Below are positions 1 through 7,038 of a stretch of 15,251 nucleotides of DNA, piece after piece. Every line of letters begins with the position of its first letter. The first letter of the stretch is position 1. The notes beneath the pieces are model-generated. The model was given only the letters and a program-made list of their open reading frames with translations. It made no database searches and was not told the origin of the DNA. Origin of the DNA: Methanobacteriota archaeon (lineage in GTDB: Archaea > Halobacteriota > Methanocellia > Methanocellales > Methanocellaceae); NCBI GenBank assembly GCA_023436075.1, contig JAEZKS010000176.1:1-15251 (forward strand), in the 5' to 3' direction. Both the position numbers and the translations under genes were made by a program.

Positions 1-301
1 AGCCAGGACCACCAAAGCCACCAAGACCCGGAGCACATGCGCCACCGAAGCCTCCATCGATGAGACCGGGGCCGCCTATGGGTATCGCCGCGGGTACGGG
101 CGCCGGGACGGGTTCCGGAACAGGCACGGCTGCGGGTACAGGCACGGGTACCGGCACCGGCACAGGCACGGGCCTGCCGAAGAGTCCGAACGGGAACAGG
201 CCTCCGCATCCGAACGGGCCGAACCAGGCGCCGGCGGGAGCTGCCATTAACAACACAGCTACAGCTACGAGGCTGATAGCTGCCACTTTCTTCACATCCA
301 T
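1..301 (-). CDS. Secreted Val-Pro-repeat protein, C-terminus cut by the window edge
   Basis: The first 100 codons are visible and no stop is reached before the window ends. The protein begins MDVKKVAAISLVAVAVLLMA and then APAGA, a clear Sec signal peptide with an Ala-X-Ala type cleavage region near residue 24. The mature part starts with a Gly/Phe/Pro stretch (WFGPFGCGGLFPFGLFG), then about 14 Val-Pro or Ala-Pro dipeptides at roughly residues 45-75, then a Gly-rich tail (GGFGGACAPGLGGFGG). The start ATG at 301 is preceded by a purine-rich GGGGGA site 6 bases upstream and a TATA-like box near 338-348. A proline-alternating segment suggests an extended, rod-like surface or wall-associated stretch; this is inference. 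I do not recognise a family. The long open frame on the opposite strand, encoding Gly-Thr repeats, is a shadow of this repeat. Confidence 0.7.
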   Translation of the reverse strand, partial: MDVKKVAAISLVAVAVLLMAAPAGAWFGPFGCGGLFPFGLFGRPVPVPVPVPVPVPAAVPVPEPVPAPVPAAIPIGGPGLIDGGFGGACAPGLGGFGGPG

Positions 302-337
302 AATATTCCCCCTACGATTGCTACTGGGGGACATATC

Positions 338-348
338 GATAAAAAACC
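338..348 (-). promoter_or_regulatory. TATA-like box for the VP-repeat gene
   Basis: Read on the minus strand this is GGTTTTTTATC. It lies about 40 bases upstream of the ATG at 301, which would give a leader of about 10-15 bases that still contains the GGGGGA ribosome binding site. The plus strand (GATAAAAAACC) is also AT-rich and could serve the small ORF at 380, but that spacing is tighter. Confidence 0.4.
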
Positions 349-379
349 ATGGAGCTTATGGGGCGGCAGGAGACGCCAA

Positions 380-529
380 ATGCCCGGTTTTTATCGACAG
401 AGTAACGACGCAAATGATTTCAAAAGTGACAGGGTGACGATCGGCGACACGACGTACGACTGTACGAAGTATTACCTGCCGGATCACAGAGAAGTCAACA
501 CGATAGAAATCTTGCAGCACACGATCTGA
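380..529 (+). CDS. Small hypothetical protein, 49 residues
   Basis: A short open frame starting MPGFYRQSND and ending EILQHTI. An AGGAG ribosome binding site at 368-372 lies 7 bases before the ATG. From about codon 16 onward nearly every codon ends in G or C (GAC, GTG, ACG, ATC, GGC, TAC, CTG), like the strongly expressed neighbours and unlike the surrounding non-coding DNA, which supports real or recently real coding. The middle reads TIGDTTYDCTKYYLPD, with a single Cys and several Tyr. There is no signal peptide or membrane segment. I do not recognise it. The reading frame stays open upstream of the ATG for at least 80 bases, so it could also be the 3' remnant of a longer gene. It is divergent from the VP-repeat gene and in the same direction as pycB, but ends 259 bases before it. 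Confidence 0.45.
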   Translation: MPGFYRQSNDANDFKSDRVTIGDTTYDCTKYYLPDHREVNTIEILQHTI

Positions 530-712
530 ATCAATGATTCAATTCCGGTGTCTCTGAAAATACATTCTAGTGACAACGTCATGCTGGAGCTGGCTGACTG
601 GAGATAGCGCCGTGCCTTCTTTTTATCCTGGCCCATGAAATCCTGGCATGGAAAATCAGCTAGCTTCGCCCGCATCAGTGCAGGCTCATTCCAGCAGTTA
701 CAGCCCCCGACA

Positions 713-721
713 TATTTATAT
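713..721 (+). promoter_or_regulatory. TATA box of the pyruvate carboxylase operon
   Basis: TATTTATAT matches the archaeal box A pattern. It lies about 70 bases before the pycB ATG, which predicts transcription start near 742-746 and a leader of roughly 45 bases. The preceding CCCCCGACA is not an obvious BRE. No other gene lies between this box and pycB on this strand. Confidence 0.55.
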
Positions 722-750
722 GTTAGAACCATGATGATAACGTGACGCAT

Positions 751-768
751 GGTGTTATTTCGAACACC
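751..768 (+). promoter_or_regulatory. Inverted repeat at the start of the pycB leader
   Basis: GGTGTT and AACACC form perfect 6-base arms around a 6-base centre (ATTTCG). The repeat sits just downstream of the predicted transcription start. It could therefore be an operator overlapping the initiation region or a hairpin at the 5' end of the mRNA. No regulator is identified. Confidence 0.35.
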
Positions 769-788
769 GTAGCTCGGATGGTAACCAT

Positions 789-2540
789 ATGGTCAGGATA
801 ACGGAAACGATTCTGCGCGATGCGCACCAGTCGCTGGCGGCGACGCGGATGCGCACGGAGGACATGCTCCCCATAGTGGCGAAGCTCGACGAGGTGGGCT
901 TCTATTCCCTCGAAGCCTGGGGCGGGGCCACTTTCGACACTTGCATCCGTTTCCTGAACGAGGACCCGTGGGAGCGGCTACGGAAGATCAAGGCGACGGC
1001 GAAGAAGACGCCCATCCAGATGCTCCTCAGGGGCCAGAACCTGGTCGGCTACAGGCACTACTCGGACGACGTCGTCGAGAAGTTCGTCGAGCTGGCGGCG
1101 AAGAACGGCATCGACATTTTCCGGGTCTTCGACGCGGTGAATGACACTCGCAACATGGAGGTCCCCGTCAGAGCGGCCAAAAAGGCGGGCAAGCACGTCC
1201 AGGGCACGATCTGCTACACAGTCAGCCCGGTGCACTCCAACGACGTGTTCGTCGAGATGGGCAAGACGCTGGCCGGCATGGAATGCGACTCCATCTGCAT
1301 CAAGGACATGGCAGGCCTCATAGGCCCGAAGGACGCAGCCGAGCTTGTATCCCGGCTGAAGAAGGAAGTAGGCCTGCCGGTGGACCTGCACTGCCACTGC
1401 ACCAACGGCATTGCCCCGATGAGCTACTATGCGGCCATCGAGGCGGGCGTGGACATCGTGGACACGGCCATGTCGCCGTTCAGCTTCGGCACGTCACAGC
1501 CGGCGACGGAGACGATCGTGGGCGCCCTGCTCGGGACAAAGCAGGACACTCATCTGGACCTCAAACTGCTTGCGGAGATCGCCGAGTACTTCTGGAAGGT
1601 CAAGGAAAATTACCTGGGCATCATCGACCCGATCCTGGAGCGCGTTGACGTCAACGTGCTCGTCTACCAGATCCCGGGCGGCATGATCTCGAACCTCGTG
1701 TCGCAGCTCAAGCAGCAGAACGCGATGGACAAGTACGACCTCGTACTCAAAGAAGTCCCGGTCGTCCGGCGTGAGCTGGGCTACCCGCCGCTGGTGACGC
1801 CCACCAGCCAGATCGTGGGCACCCAGGCCGTATTCAACGTGGTGCTGGGAGAGCGTTACAAGGTGATCCCGAAGGAGGTCAAGGACTACGTGAGAGGCCT
1901 CTACGGGAAAGCCCCCGGGCCCATCGACCCTGAGGTGCAAAAGAAGGTCATCGGCGATGACATGCCCGTGACGGCGCGGCCGGGCGACCTGCTGCCGCCG
2001 GAGCTGCCCGACGTACACAAGAAAGTGGATGAGCTGAGGCTGAAGAGCGCCAGTGAGGAAGACTATATCACTTACGCGCTGTACCCGTCGGTTGCGGAGC
2101 TGTTCCTGAAGGGCGAGATCAAGCCCGAGCCGCTGAAGCCGAAGGCGGCTGCATCGCTGCCCTCGAAGCTCGGCCCCAACGCCCAGAAGTTCCTGGTGGA
2201 ACTGGATGGGAAGGTCATGGAGATGCGCATCGAGGCGGTCGGCGGGGCGCCGATCATCATGGCTCCAGGCACCGCCGCGCAGGCGAAGCCGGAAGAAGCC
2301 GTTCTCGACGCGGCGGAGGCCGGCGTCGACGGCGCGGTCACCAGCCCGATGCAGGGCACCATCCTGAAGGTCAACGTGAAGGTCGGCGACGCGGTGAAGA
2401 AAGGCGACGTAGTCGCGGTGCTGGAGGCCATGAAGATGGAGAACGACATAGTGGCCCACAGCTCGGGCAAGGTCAAGTCGGTCTTCATGCAGAAGGGCAA
2501 GAACGTGGACGCCAATGCTGTGCTCGCGGTGATCGAGTAA
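789..2540 (+). CDS. pycB: Pyruvate carboxylase subunit B (carboxyltransferase and biotin carrier)
   Basis: This 583-residue protein transfers CO2 from carboxybiotin to pyruvate to make oxaloacetate, the anaplerotic entry to the partial TCA cycle of methanogens. The N-terminal carboxyltransferase TIM barrel shows the metal-binding and catalytic motifs: TILRDAHQS with D11, CIKDMAG with K172 (the lysine carbamylated in this family), and LHCHCTNG with H201 and H203. A conserved PYC/OadA domain follows (about 300-470). An Ala/Pro-rich linker then leads to a C-terminal biotinyl domain with the EAMKMEN motif, so K549 is the expected biotin site. Length is normal for archaeal PycB. The ATG at 789 gives the canonical N-terminus MVRITETILRD; the ribosome binding site is weak (GGATGG). 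An oxaloacetate decarboxylase alpha subunit would look similar, but the adjacent biotin carboxylase and the lack of membrane decarboxylase subunits favour pyruvate carboxylase. Confidence 0.95.
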   Translation: MVRITETILRDAHQSLAATRMRTEDMLPIVAKLDEVGFYSLEAWGGATFDTCIRFLNEDPWERLRKIKATAKKTPIQMLLRGQNLVGYRHYSDDVVEKFVELAAKNGIDIFRVFDAVNDTRNMEVPVRAAKKAGKHVQGTICYTVSPVHSNDVFVEMGKTLAGMECDSICIKDMAGLIGPKDAAELVSRLKKEVGLPVDLHCHCTNGIAPMSYYAAIEAGVDIVDTAMSPFSFGTSQPATETIVGALLGTKQDTHLDLKLLAEIAEYFWKVKENYLGIIDPILERVDVNVLVYQIPGGMISNLVSQLKQQNAMDKYDLVLKEVPVVRRELGYPPLVTPTSQIVGTQAVFNVVLGERYKVIPKEVKDYVRGLYGKAPGPIDPEVQKKVIGDDMPVTARPGDLLPPELPDVHKKVDELRLKSASEEDYITYALYPSVAELFLKGEIKPEPLKPKAAASLPSKLGPNAQKFLVELDGKVMEMRIEAVGGAPIIMAPGTAAQAKPEEAVLDAAEAGVDGAVTSPMQGTILKVNVKVGDAVKKGDVVAVLEAMKMENDIVAHSSGKVKSVFMQKGKNVDANAVLAVIE

Positions 2541-2541
2541 G

Positions 2542-4713
2542 ATGTTCGGCAAGGTCATGATCGCAAACCGCGGCGAAATCGCGCTGCGGGTCATCCGGGC
2601 ATGCAGGGAGATGGGCATCCAGACGGTCGCCGTTTATTCTGAAGCTGATGCCAAGTCGCTGCACGTCAAGTACGCCGACGAGTCATACAGCATCGGCCCG
2701 CCGCCGGCGAAGAGCAGCTATCTCAACATCGAGGCGCTCCTGGAGGTAGCCTCCGACGCTGGCGGCGACGCGATCCATCCGGGATATGGTTTCTTATCTG
2801 AGAACGCTCCATTCGCCGAAGCTGTCAGAAAGGCGGGCGTCGAGTTTATCGGGCCCCCGGCATCGGTGATCAAGAAGCTGGGTGACAAGATGGTAGCCCG
2901 GAATACGATGAAGAAGGCCGGCCTGCCCCTCATTCCTGGCTCTCCGTCCACAATCAAGACGGAGAGCGAGGCCATCGAGCTGGCGAACCGGTTCGGCTAC
3001 CCGTGCATCATCAAGGCCTCCGGCGGCGGAGGCGGCCGCGGCATGCGGCTGATCTTTTCCGACGCCGACGTGCCCGATGCGCTCCAGAGCGCGAAGCGCG
3101 AGGCCGAGACGTTCTTCGCCAACGGGGACGTCTACCTGGAGAAGTACCTGGAAGAGCCACGGCACATCGAGTTCCAGATCCTGGCGGACAAGAGCGGCAA
3201 TGTCGTCCACCTGGGCGAGCGAGACTGCTCCATCCAGCGCCGTCACCAGAAGCTTCTCGAGGAGGCGCCGTCGCCACGCATGACGGCCGTGCTCCGCGAG
3301 ACTATGGGCAACGCTGCAGTTCAGGGCGCAAAGGCGGTCAAGTACGAGAACGCAGGTACCTTCGAGTTCCTGCTTGACAAGTACGGCAATTTCTATTTCA
3401 TGGAGGTCAACACCCGGGTGCAGGTCGAGCACCCGGTGACGGAGCTGGTCACTGGCATCGACATCGTCAAGGAGCAGATACGCATCGCAGCCGGCGAAGA
3501 GCTCCCCTTCAAACAGAGCGATATCAAGATCAACGGCTCGGCCATCGAGTGTCGGATCAACGCAGAAGACCCGCAGGAGAACTTCTTCCCGTCGCCGGGC
3601 AAGATCACGGCATATAACCCGCCGGGCGGCCCGGGCGTCCGCGTGGACGGGATATCGTATGCGGGCTATGAGATCCCGCCCTATTACGACAGCATGGTAG
3701 CAAAATTGCTAGTCTGGGACTCCACCCGTAACGGGGCCATCAACCGGATGCGCCGCGCGCTGGACGAGTACACCATCGAGGGTGTCAAGACGACGATCCC
3801 GTTCCACAAGATGATCCTGTTCAACGCCTACTTCCGTAAGGGCGAGTACAGTACTAACTTCATCCCGAAGCGCATTCTCAACGAGGACAAGCTGGTCCCC
3901 AAGGAGATCAAGAAAGGCCTGAAGACGGAGAAGTTCGGCCATAAAATCCACTACTTCGAGGAAGTTGCGTCGACCAACAAGATCGCCAAGGAAATGGCTG
4001 CGACCGGCGCCGAGGAAGGCACGATGATCCTGGCAGAGACGCAGAGCGGCGGAATACGCGGACGCATCGGCCGAGAGTGGATATCGCCCTTCGGCGGCGT
4101 CTGCTTCTCTCTGATCCTGCGGCCGAAGACCGCACCGCGGAACGCGACGAAGATCACTCTTGCCGCGGCAGCTGCCGTGTGTAAGACCATCCGCGACCTG
4201 TACGGCCTGGACGCGAAGATCAACTGGCCCAACGACGTGCTCGTCGGAGGCCGCAAGGTGAGCGGCATCCTCACGGACATGGCCATGGACATCAACTCGA
4301 TCAAGTACATCGTGCTCGGATTCGGCATCAACGTGAACGTGGAGATGCTCTCCTTCCCGTCCCGGATACAGAAAACGGCCACCTCGATCAAGGAAGAAAC
4401 CGGCAATACAGTGTCCCGGCGCGAGTTCATCGACGCGCTGCTGCTCGAGTTCGAGCGGCTCTACTCGGCATTCAACGAGGGCCAGCACAACGTGATCCTG
4501 GACGAGTACAAGTCTATGATCTACCCGCTGGGCAGCCGCGTCATCGTAAAAGATCAGGACAACCTGTTCGAGGGCACGTCAGTGGACATCAACGAAGACG
4601 GGGCGTTCGTCATGAAAGCCCGCGACGGCACGCTGATGACCTTCATGACCGGCGACGTGCACGCACACCCGGACGAGATCATGAAGAAGCCTGCTCCGCC
4701 GGCGCCGTCGTGA
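2542..4713 (+). CDS. pycA: Pyruvate carboxylase subunit A fused to biotin protein ligase
   Basis: This 723-residue protein starts one base after the pycB stop (TAA-G-ATG), so translation is probably coupled. Residues 1-455 are an ATP-grasp biotin carboxylase: MFGKVMIANRGEIA, the Gly-rich ATP loop KASGGGGGRGM (158-168), HQKLLEEAPSP (235-245), and the metal/bicarbonate segment with E288, N290 and R292. It carboxylates the biotin carried by PycB using ATP and bicarbonate. A short charged linker leads to a complete biotin protein ligase at about 465-705: AETQSGGIRGRIGREW (498-513, biotinyl-AMP loop), KINWPNDV and GRKVSGIL (559-576, with K572 as the expected active-site lysine), LGFGINVN (592-599), and a C-terminal SH3-like domain (about 660-705). 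There is no N-terminal winged helix, so it should not act as a BirA-type repressor. Archaeal PycA proteins without the ligase are about 490-500 residues. The ligase presumably biotinylates K549 of PycB. Confidence 0.95.
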   Translation: MFGKVMIANRGEIALRVIRACREMGIQTVAVYSEADAKSLHVKYADESYSIGPPPAKSSYLNIEALLEVASDAGGDAIHPGYGFLSENAPFAEAVRKAGVEFIGPPASVIKKLGDKMVARNTMKKAGLPLIPGSPSTIKTESEAIELANRFGYPCIIKASGGGGGRGMRLIFSDADVPDALQSAKREAETFFANGDVYLEKYLEEPRHIEFQILADKSGNVVHLGERDCSIQRRHQKLLEEAPSPRMTAVLRETMGNAAVQGAKAVKYENAGTFEFLLDKYGNFYFMEVNTRVQVEHPVTELVTGIDIVKEQIRIAAGEELPFKQSDIKINGSAIECRINAEDPQENFFPSPGKITAYNPPGGPGVRVDGISYAGYEIPPYYDSMVAKLLVWDSTRNGAINRMRRALDEYTIEGVKTTIPFHKMILFNAYFRKGEYSTNFIPKRILNEDKLVPKEIKKGLKTEKFGHKIHYFEEVASTNKIAKEMAATGAEEGTMILAETQSGGIRGRIGREWISPFGGVCFSLILRPKTAPRNATKITLAAAAAVCKTIRDLYGLDAKINWPNDVLVGGRKVSGILTDMAMDINSIKYIVLGFGINVNVEMLSFPSRIQKTATSIKEETGNTVSRREFIDALLLEFERLYSAFNEGQHNVILDEYKSMIYPLGSRVIVKDQDNLFEGTSVDINEDGAFVMKARDGTLMTFMTGDVHAHPDEIMKKPAPPAPS

Positions 4714-4926
4714 AGAAGCTATCCGGTCGCCTCCGTGCGTATACCCTATTGGCGTGGCGATCACAGGAAGTCGGATCACTTTACATAGCCTCCTGCCATA
4801 CCGGGGCTGAGATCGCCGAAGTACGCGAGGGTGTCTTGCAGTGCGAGACGACCAGTTCGTATCGCGGCTTTTTACTTGACCGGCGCCTTACGACGGCACC
4901 GAATCGACTCATTTGCCTGGTAGCCA

Positions 4927-5484
4927 CTATCGCATAGTTTTTATTATAGCTACGACTGCCAATAGCAGGGTCAATATGATGGCGATTCCAATGATTATAC
5001 TCCAGATATTGATTACGCCATCGTTATCGTCGGGATTCGCTGTGACGATCGTGCTATTCCCTGAGATCCCTAGCGCAATGCACTCGCTATCGTTCAGTCG
5101 CGGTAATTCTGTGTTTTTATCCAGGAGTCTCACCCAGATTATGCTGTTATTGATACCCCGCTCATCGTGTAATTCGAGGTATACCAATTCTTTCGAATAT
5201 TCTTTTTCTGGTAACAGGTATACATAATAATAGCTTTGATTGACATCGCATGCCCGGCTTTCGTAAAAGTAGTCAAGCCCATAGGTGTTTATAAAGGTCA
5301 TTATATCAGTGTTGTATTGCGCACCGAAATGCCGCAAGTTAAAGATGTCATATATACTGCCGCCGAAGGAAGGATGCGGTTCGTCGCTATCGACCAGATG
5401 ATCAGTCGTACTATTAGAAGCGCATGCGGTACCCACTAGAATCAGAAACGATAAAAGAAAAACAAAAAAAGAATAGTTTTTCAT
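4927..5484 (-). CDS. Exported small protein with C-terminal membrane anchor, partner of the transglutaminase-like protein
   Basis: This 185-residue protein has an N-terminal hydrophobic signal (residues 4-20) ending LVGTAC, which could be a lipobox-like site with C21, though it is a weak match. An extracytoplasmic domain of about 135 residues follows, rich in Tyr, Asp and Asn, with several N-glycosylation sequons (NST at 24, NQS at 82, NDS at 131, NST at 143) and two cysteines (C79, C135) that could pair. It ends in a strong membrane segment (about 160-181) and a short basic tail (KTMR), so the domain should face outwards. The start ATG at 5484 has an AAGGAC site 8 bases upstream. It begins 13 bases after the stop of the upstream gene, so the two form an operon. 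Codon use is more AT-rich than the flanking genes. I do not recognise the family. Confidence 0.75.
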   Translation of the reverse strand: MKNYSFFVFLLSFLILVGTACASNSTTDHLVDSDEPHPSFGGSIYDIFNLRHFGAQYNTDIMTFINTYGLDYFYESRACDVNQSYYYVYLLPEKEYSKELVYLELHDERGINNSIIWVRLLDKNTELPRLNDSECIALGISGNSTIVTANPDDNDGVINIWSIIIGIAIILTLLLAVVAIIKTMR

Positions 5485-5497
5485 GTAATCGTCCTTC

Positions 5498-6805
5498 TTA
5501 ATTATATGCAGCGGGCTCCCCCATATCTATTACGACCGAGAAATCGTTCCATGGGTCGAGCAGTAGATCGCCATAGGGATCGCTCGCAGAGACTGAATCG
5601 TCAGCGTAGTACATGTTGTACAGATGAACTTGAGTGTATCCTAGGGCCTTATAGAACCCAGGGCCGTTGAATACGTTCGCCACCTGGTCGGCGTGAATCC
5701 AGTTTGTGCCGTTCCAGATTTCAGAGATGGCGTGACCTCTCATCTGTCCTACCGTATCCCTGTACGTGACCGCATAGTATCTGGCGGGGATATGCAAAGC
5801 CCGTTCGTAAGATACGAAAAGTGCGGCAAACTCGGTACAATCGCCGAAGTACCCGTTGCACAGGAGGTACAAATCTGACGCTGCACTATGGTAGTATGGT
5901 TCGGTGTGGAAAAAGTCGTAGCCCATGTGTTGATAGACATATGTATTGATCTGGCTCGACGTCGCATAGGGCGCGTAGGTATTGTCTCCGGCCGTGGCTG
6001 CATCCATTAATATCGTATAGTTATACGGATGGTTCAAATCGCTGGTCGCCAGGCTTACGCCGCCATCAGGATCGGCTAACTGAATGGCATTGTTGTATAC
6101 CTCGATGCCGTCGGTGGGCAGCTGGACCAAGTGTGTCGAAATGCTGCCAGGATCGACCCGAACTTCGGCGTATAATGGCTTTTTACCTACGGAGCTGACG
6201 CCATTGATAACCTGGAACGGCACCGATACGATCGTCGTCGCATAGGGAGCCAGATCGTAGAAGGGCGCGGCGTATCCATAACCGTCTTCCCAAGACCATA
6301 TTATTACAATGCCGCTCACCGGCAGTGACCCGGAATTATATATAGTAATCTGGTTGGAGTACCAGTTATCCTGGATCAAGTACCAGTAATAGCCGACGCC
6401 GGTGATGTAAACGTTACTCAGGGCTGCCAATGCCGATTCAGACCTATCGGCAATATTGTTAGACATCACAGCTTGTAGATTGCTTTTCGATTTTTTATAC
6501 GTAATGGATGTATCAGAGATGGTTCCCTTGATGTCGAAGCCCGTTTTATCTTCGGCAATTGATTTTGACGAATTCAAGAGAATAAGACCTGGATACAGCT
6601 TTTCCATGGTCGAGTTGAGCGGAATCTTGCCCATATTTAAATCGATGTTCGGCCCTTTCGCGTCTTTCGTCAATAGCTCGCTTTGATTGACCCAGACGAT
6701 GTTCTTGGTTTGATCATCAATTGGTTTCGCCGCATATGAAACCGCGCCTATTCCTGAATAAAACATTAAAATCGTTATTATAATTACTGATGATATTTTA
6801 TGCAT
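5498..6805 (-). CDS. Secreted transglutaminase-like (Cys-His-Asp) protein
   Basis: This 435-residue protein begins with a signal peptide (hydrophobic residues 5-20, cleavage near AVSYAA at 21-26). Residues about 130-220 have a beta-rich pattern with alternating aromatics (GVGYYWYLIQDNWYS, then VIIWSWEDGYG), resembling a CARDB-like or other Ig-type domain. The catalytic domain covers about 280-400: GDCTEFAALF with C323, GHAISEIWNG with H358, and WIHAD with D373. This is the order and spacing of the transglutaminase-core triad. Archaeal members of this superfamily are generally thought to be proteases, amidases or crosslinkers; the substrate here is unknown. Five or more N-glycosylation sequons fit a surface location. 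The ATG at 6805 has a GAGGAAA site 6-7 bases upstream. No membrane anchor is present, so it may be held at the surface by its operon partner; this is inference. Confidence 0.85.
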   Translation of the reverse strand: MHKISSVIIITILMFYSGIGAVSYAAKPIDDQTKNIVWVNQSELLTKDAKGPNIDLNMGKIPLNSTMEKLYPGLILLNSSKSIAEDKTGFDIKGTISDTSITYKKSKSNLQAVMSNNIADRSESALAALSNVYITGVGYYWYLIQDNWYSNQITIYNSGSLPVSGIVIIWSWEDGYGYAAPFYDLAPYATTIVSVPFQVINGVSSVGKKPLYAEVRVDPGSISTHLVQLPTDGIEVYNNAIQLADPDGGVSLATSDLNHPYNYTILMDAATAGDNTYAPYATSSQINTYVYQHMGYDFFHTEPYYHSAASDLYLLCNGYFGDCTEFAALFVSYERALHIPARYYAVTYRDTVGQMRGHAISEIWNGTNWIHADQVANVFNGPGFYKALGYTQVHLYNMYYADDSVSASDPYGDLLLDPWNDFSVVIDMGEPAAYN

Positions 6806-6870
6806 AATGTTTCCTCAATTAATTTCGTTATAACCAATTGCTATATAATAGTTTGCTTTTTATTAATTGT

Positions 6871-6882
6871 GTATTTATATGT
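6871..6882 (-). promoter_or_regulatory. TATA box of the transglutaminase operon
   Basis: Read on the minus strand this is ACATATAAATAC, a good archaeal TATA box about 70 bases before the ATG at 6805, giving a leader of about 40-45 bases. A second AT-rich candidate (TATTATATAG, 6841-6850) lies closer and would give a leader of about 10 bases. The ribosome binding site fits either. Confidence 0.5.
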
Positions 6883-6894
6883 TGTTGTCATGTA

Positions 6895-6937
6895 CTCCTA
6901 TATGTCATTACACATGTGGTATATCATGTGTGAGGAG
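6895..6937. promoter_or_regulatory. Two-part inverted repeat upstream of the transglutaminase promoter
   Basis: Inner arms ACACATG (6910-6916) and CATGTGT (6925-6931) are a perfect 7-base inverted repeat with an 8-base centre. Outer arms CTCCT (6895-6899) and AGGAG (6933-6937) continue the dyad. It lies immediately upstream (minus-strand sense) of the TATA box at 6871-6882, where archaeal activators commonly bind. Regulator unknown. Confidence 0.4.
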
Positions 6938-6976
6938 CGTAGCTTTCGCAATCAGTAATAATATAATAAATAAGTA

Positions 6977-6990
6977 AATATCCTGATATT
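6977..6990. promoter_or_regulatory. Short AT-rich palindrome
   Basis: AATATC and GATATT flank a 2-base centre (CT), a 6+6 perfect dyad in the same promoter-distal region as the larger inverted repeat. It could be a second protein site, but its AT-rich composition makes chance occurrence fairly likely. Confidence 0.2.
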
Positions 6991-7038
6991 GTTACCTTCG
7001 TCACCAACTATTCAAAGCCATTTTAAACAGCCCTGTTC

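Noticed and set aside
60..437. Open frame on the plus strand with a long Gly-Thr repeat
   Set aside because: It is the complement of the Val-Pro repeat of the minus-strand secreted protein, which has a proper signal peptide, ribosome binding site and TATA box.
484..750. 88-residue open frame on the minus strand starting MRHVIIMV
   Set aside because: No ribosome binding site, mixed codon use, and it covers the pycB promoter and the end of the small plus-strand ORF. It could be real, but nothing supports it.
4710..4937. 75-residue open frame overlapping the pycA stop by GTGA
   Set aside because: The overlap looks like a coupled start, but there is no ribosome binding site, third positions are only about half G or C (much lower than pycA), and the protein resembles nothing I know. 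The 213-base gap 4714-4926 otherwise shows only a short T-run near 4869-4873.
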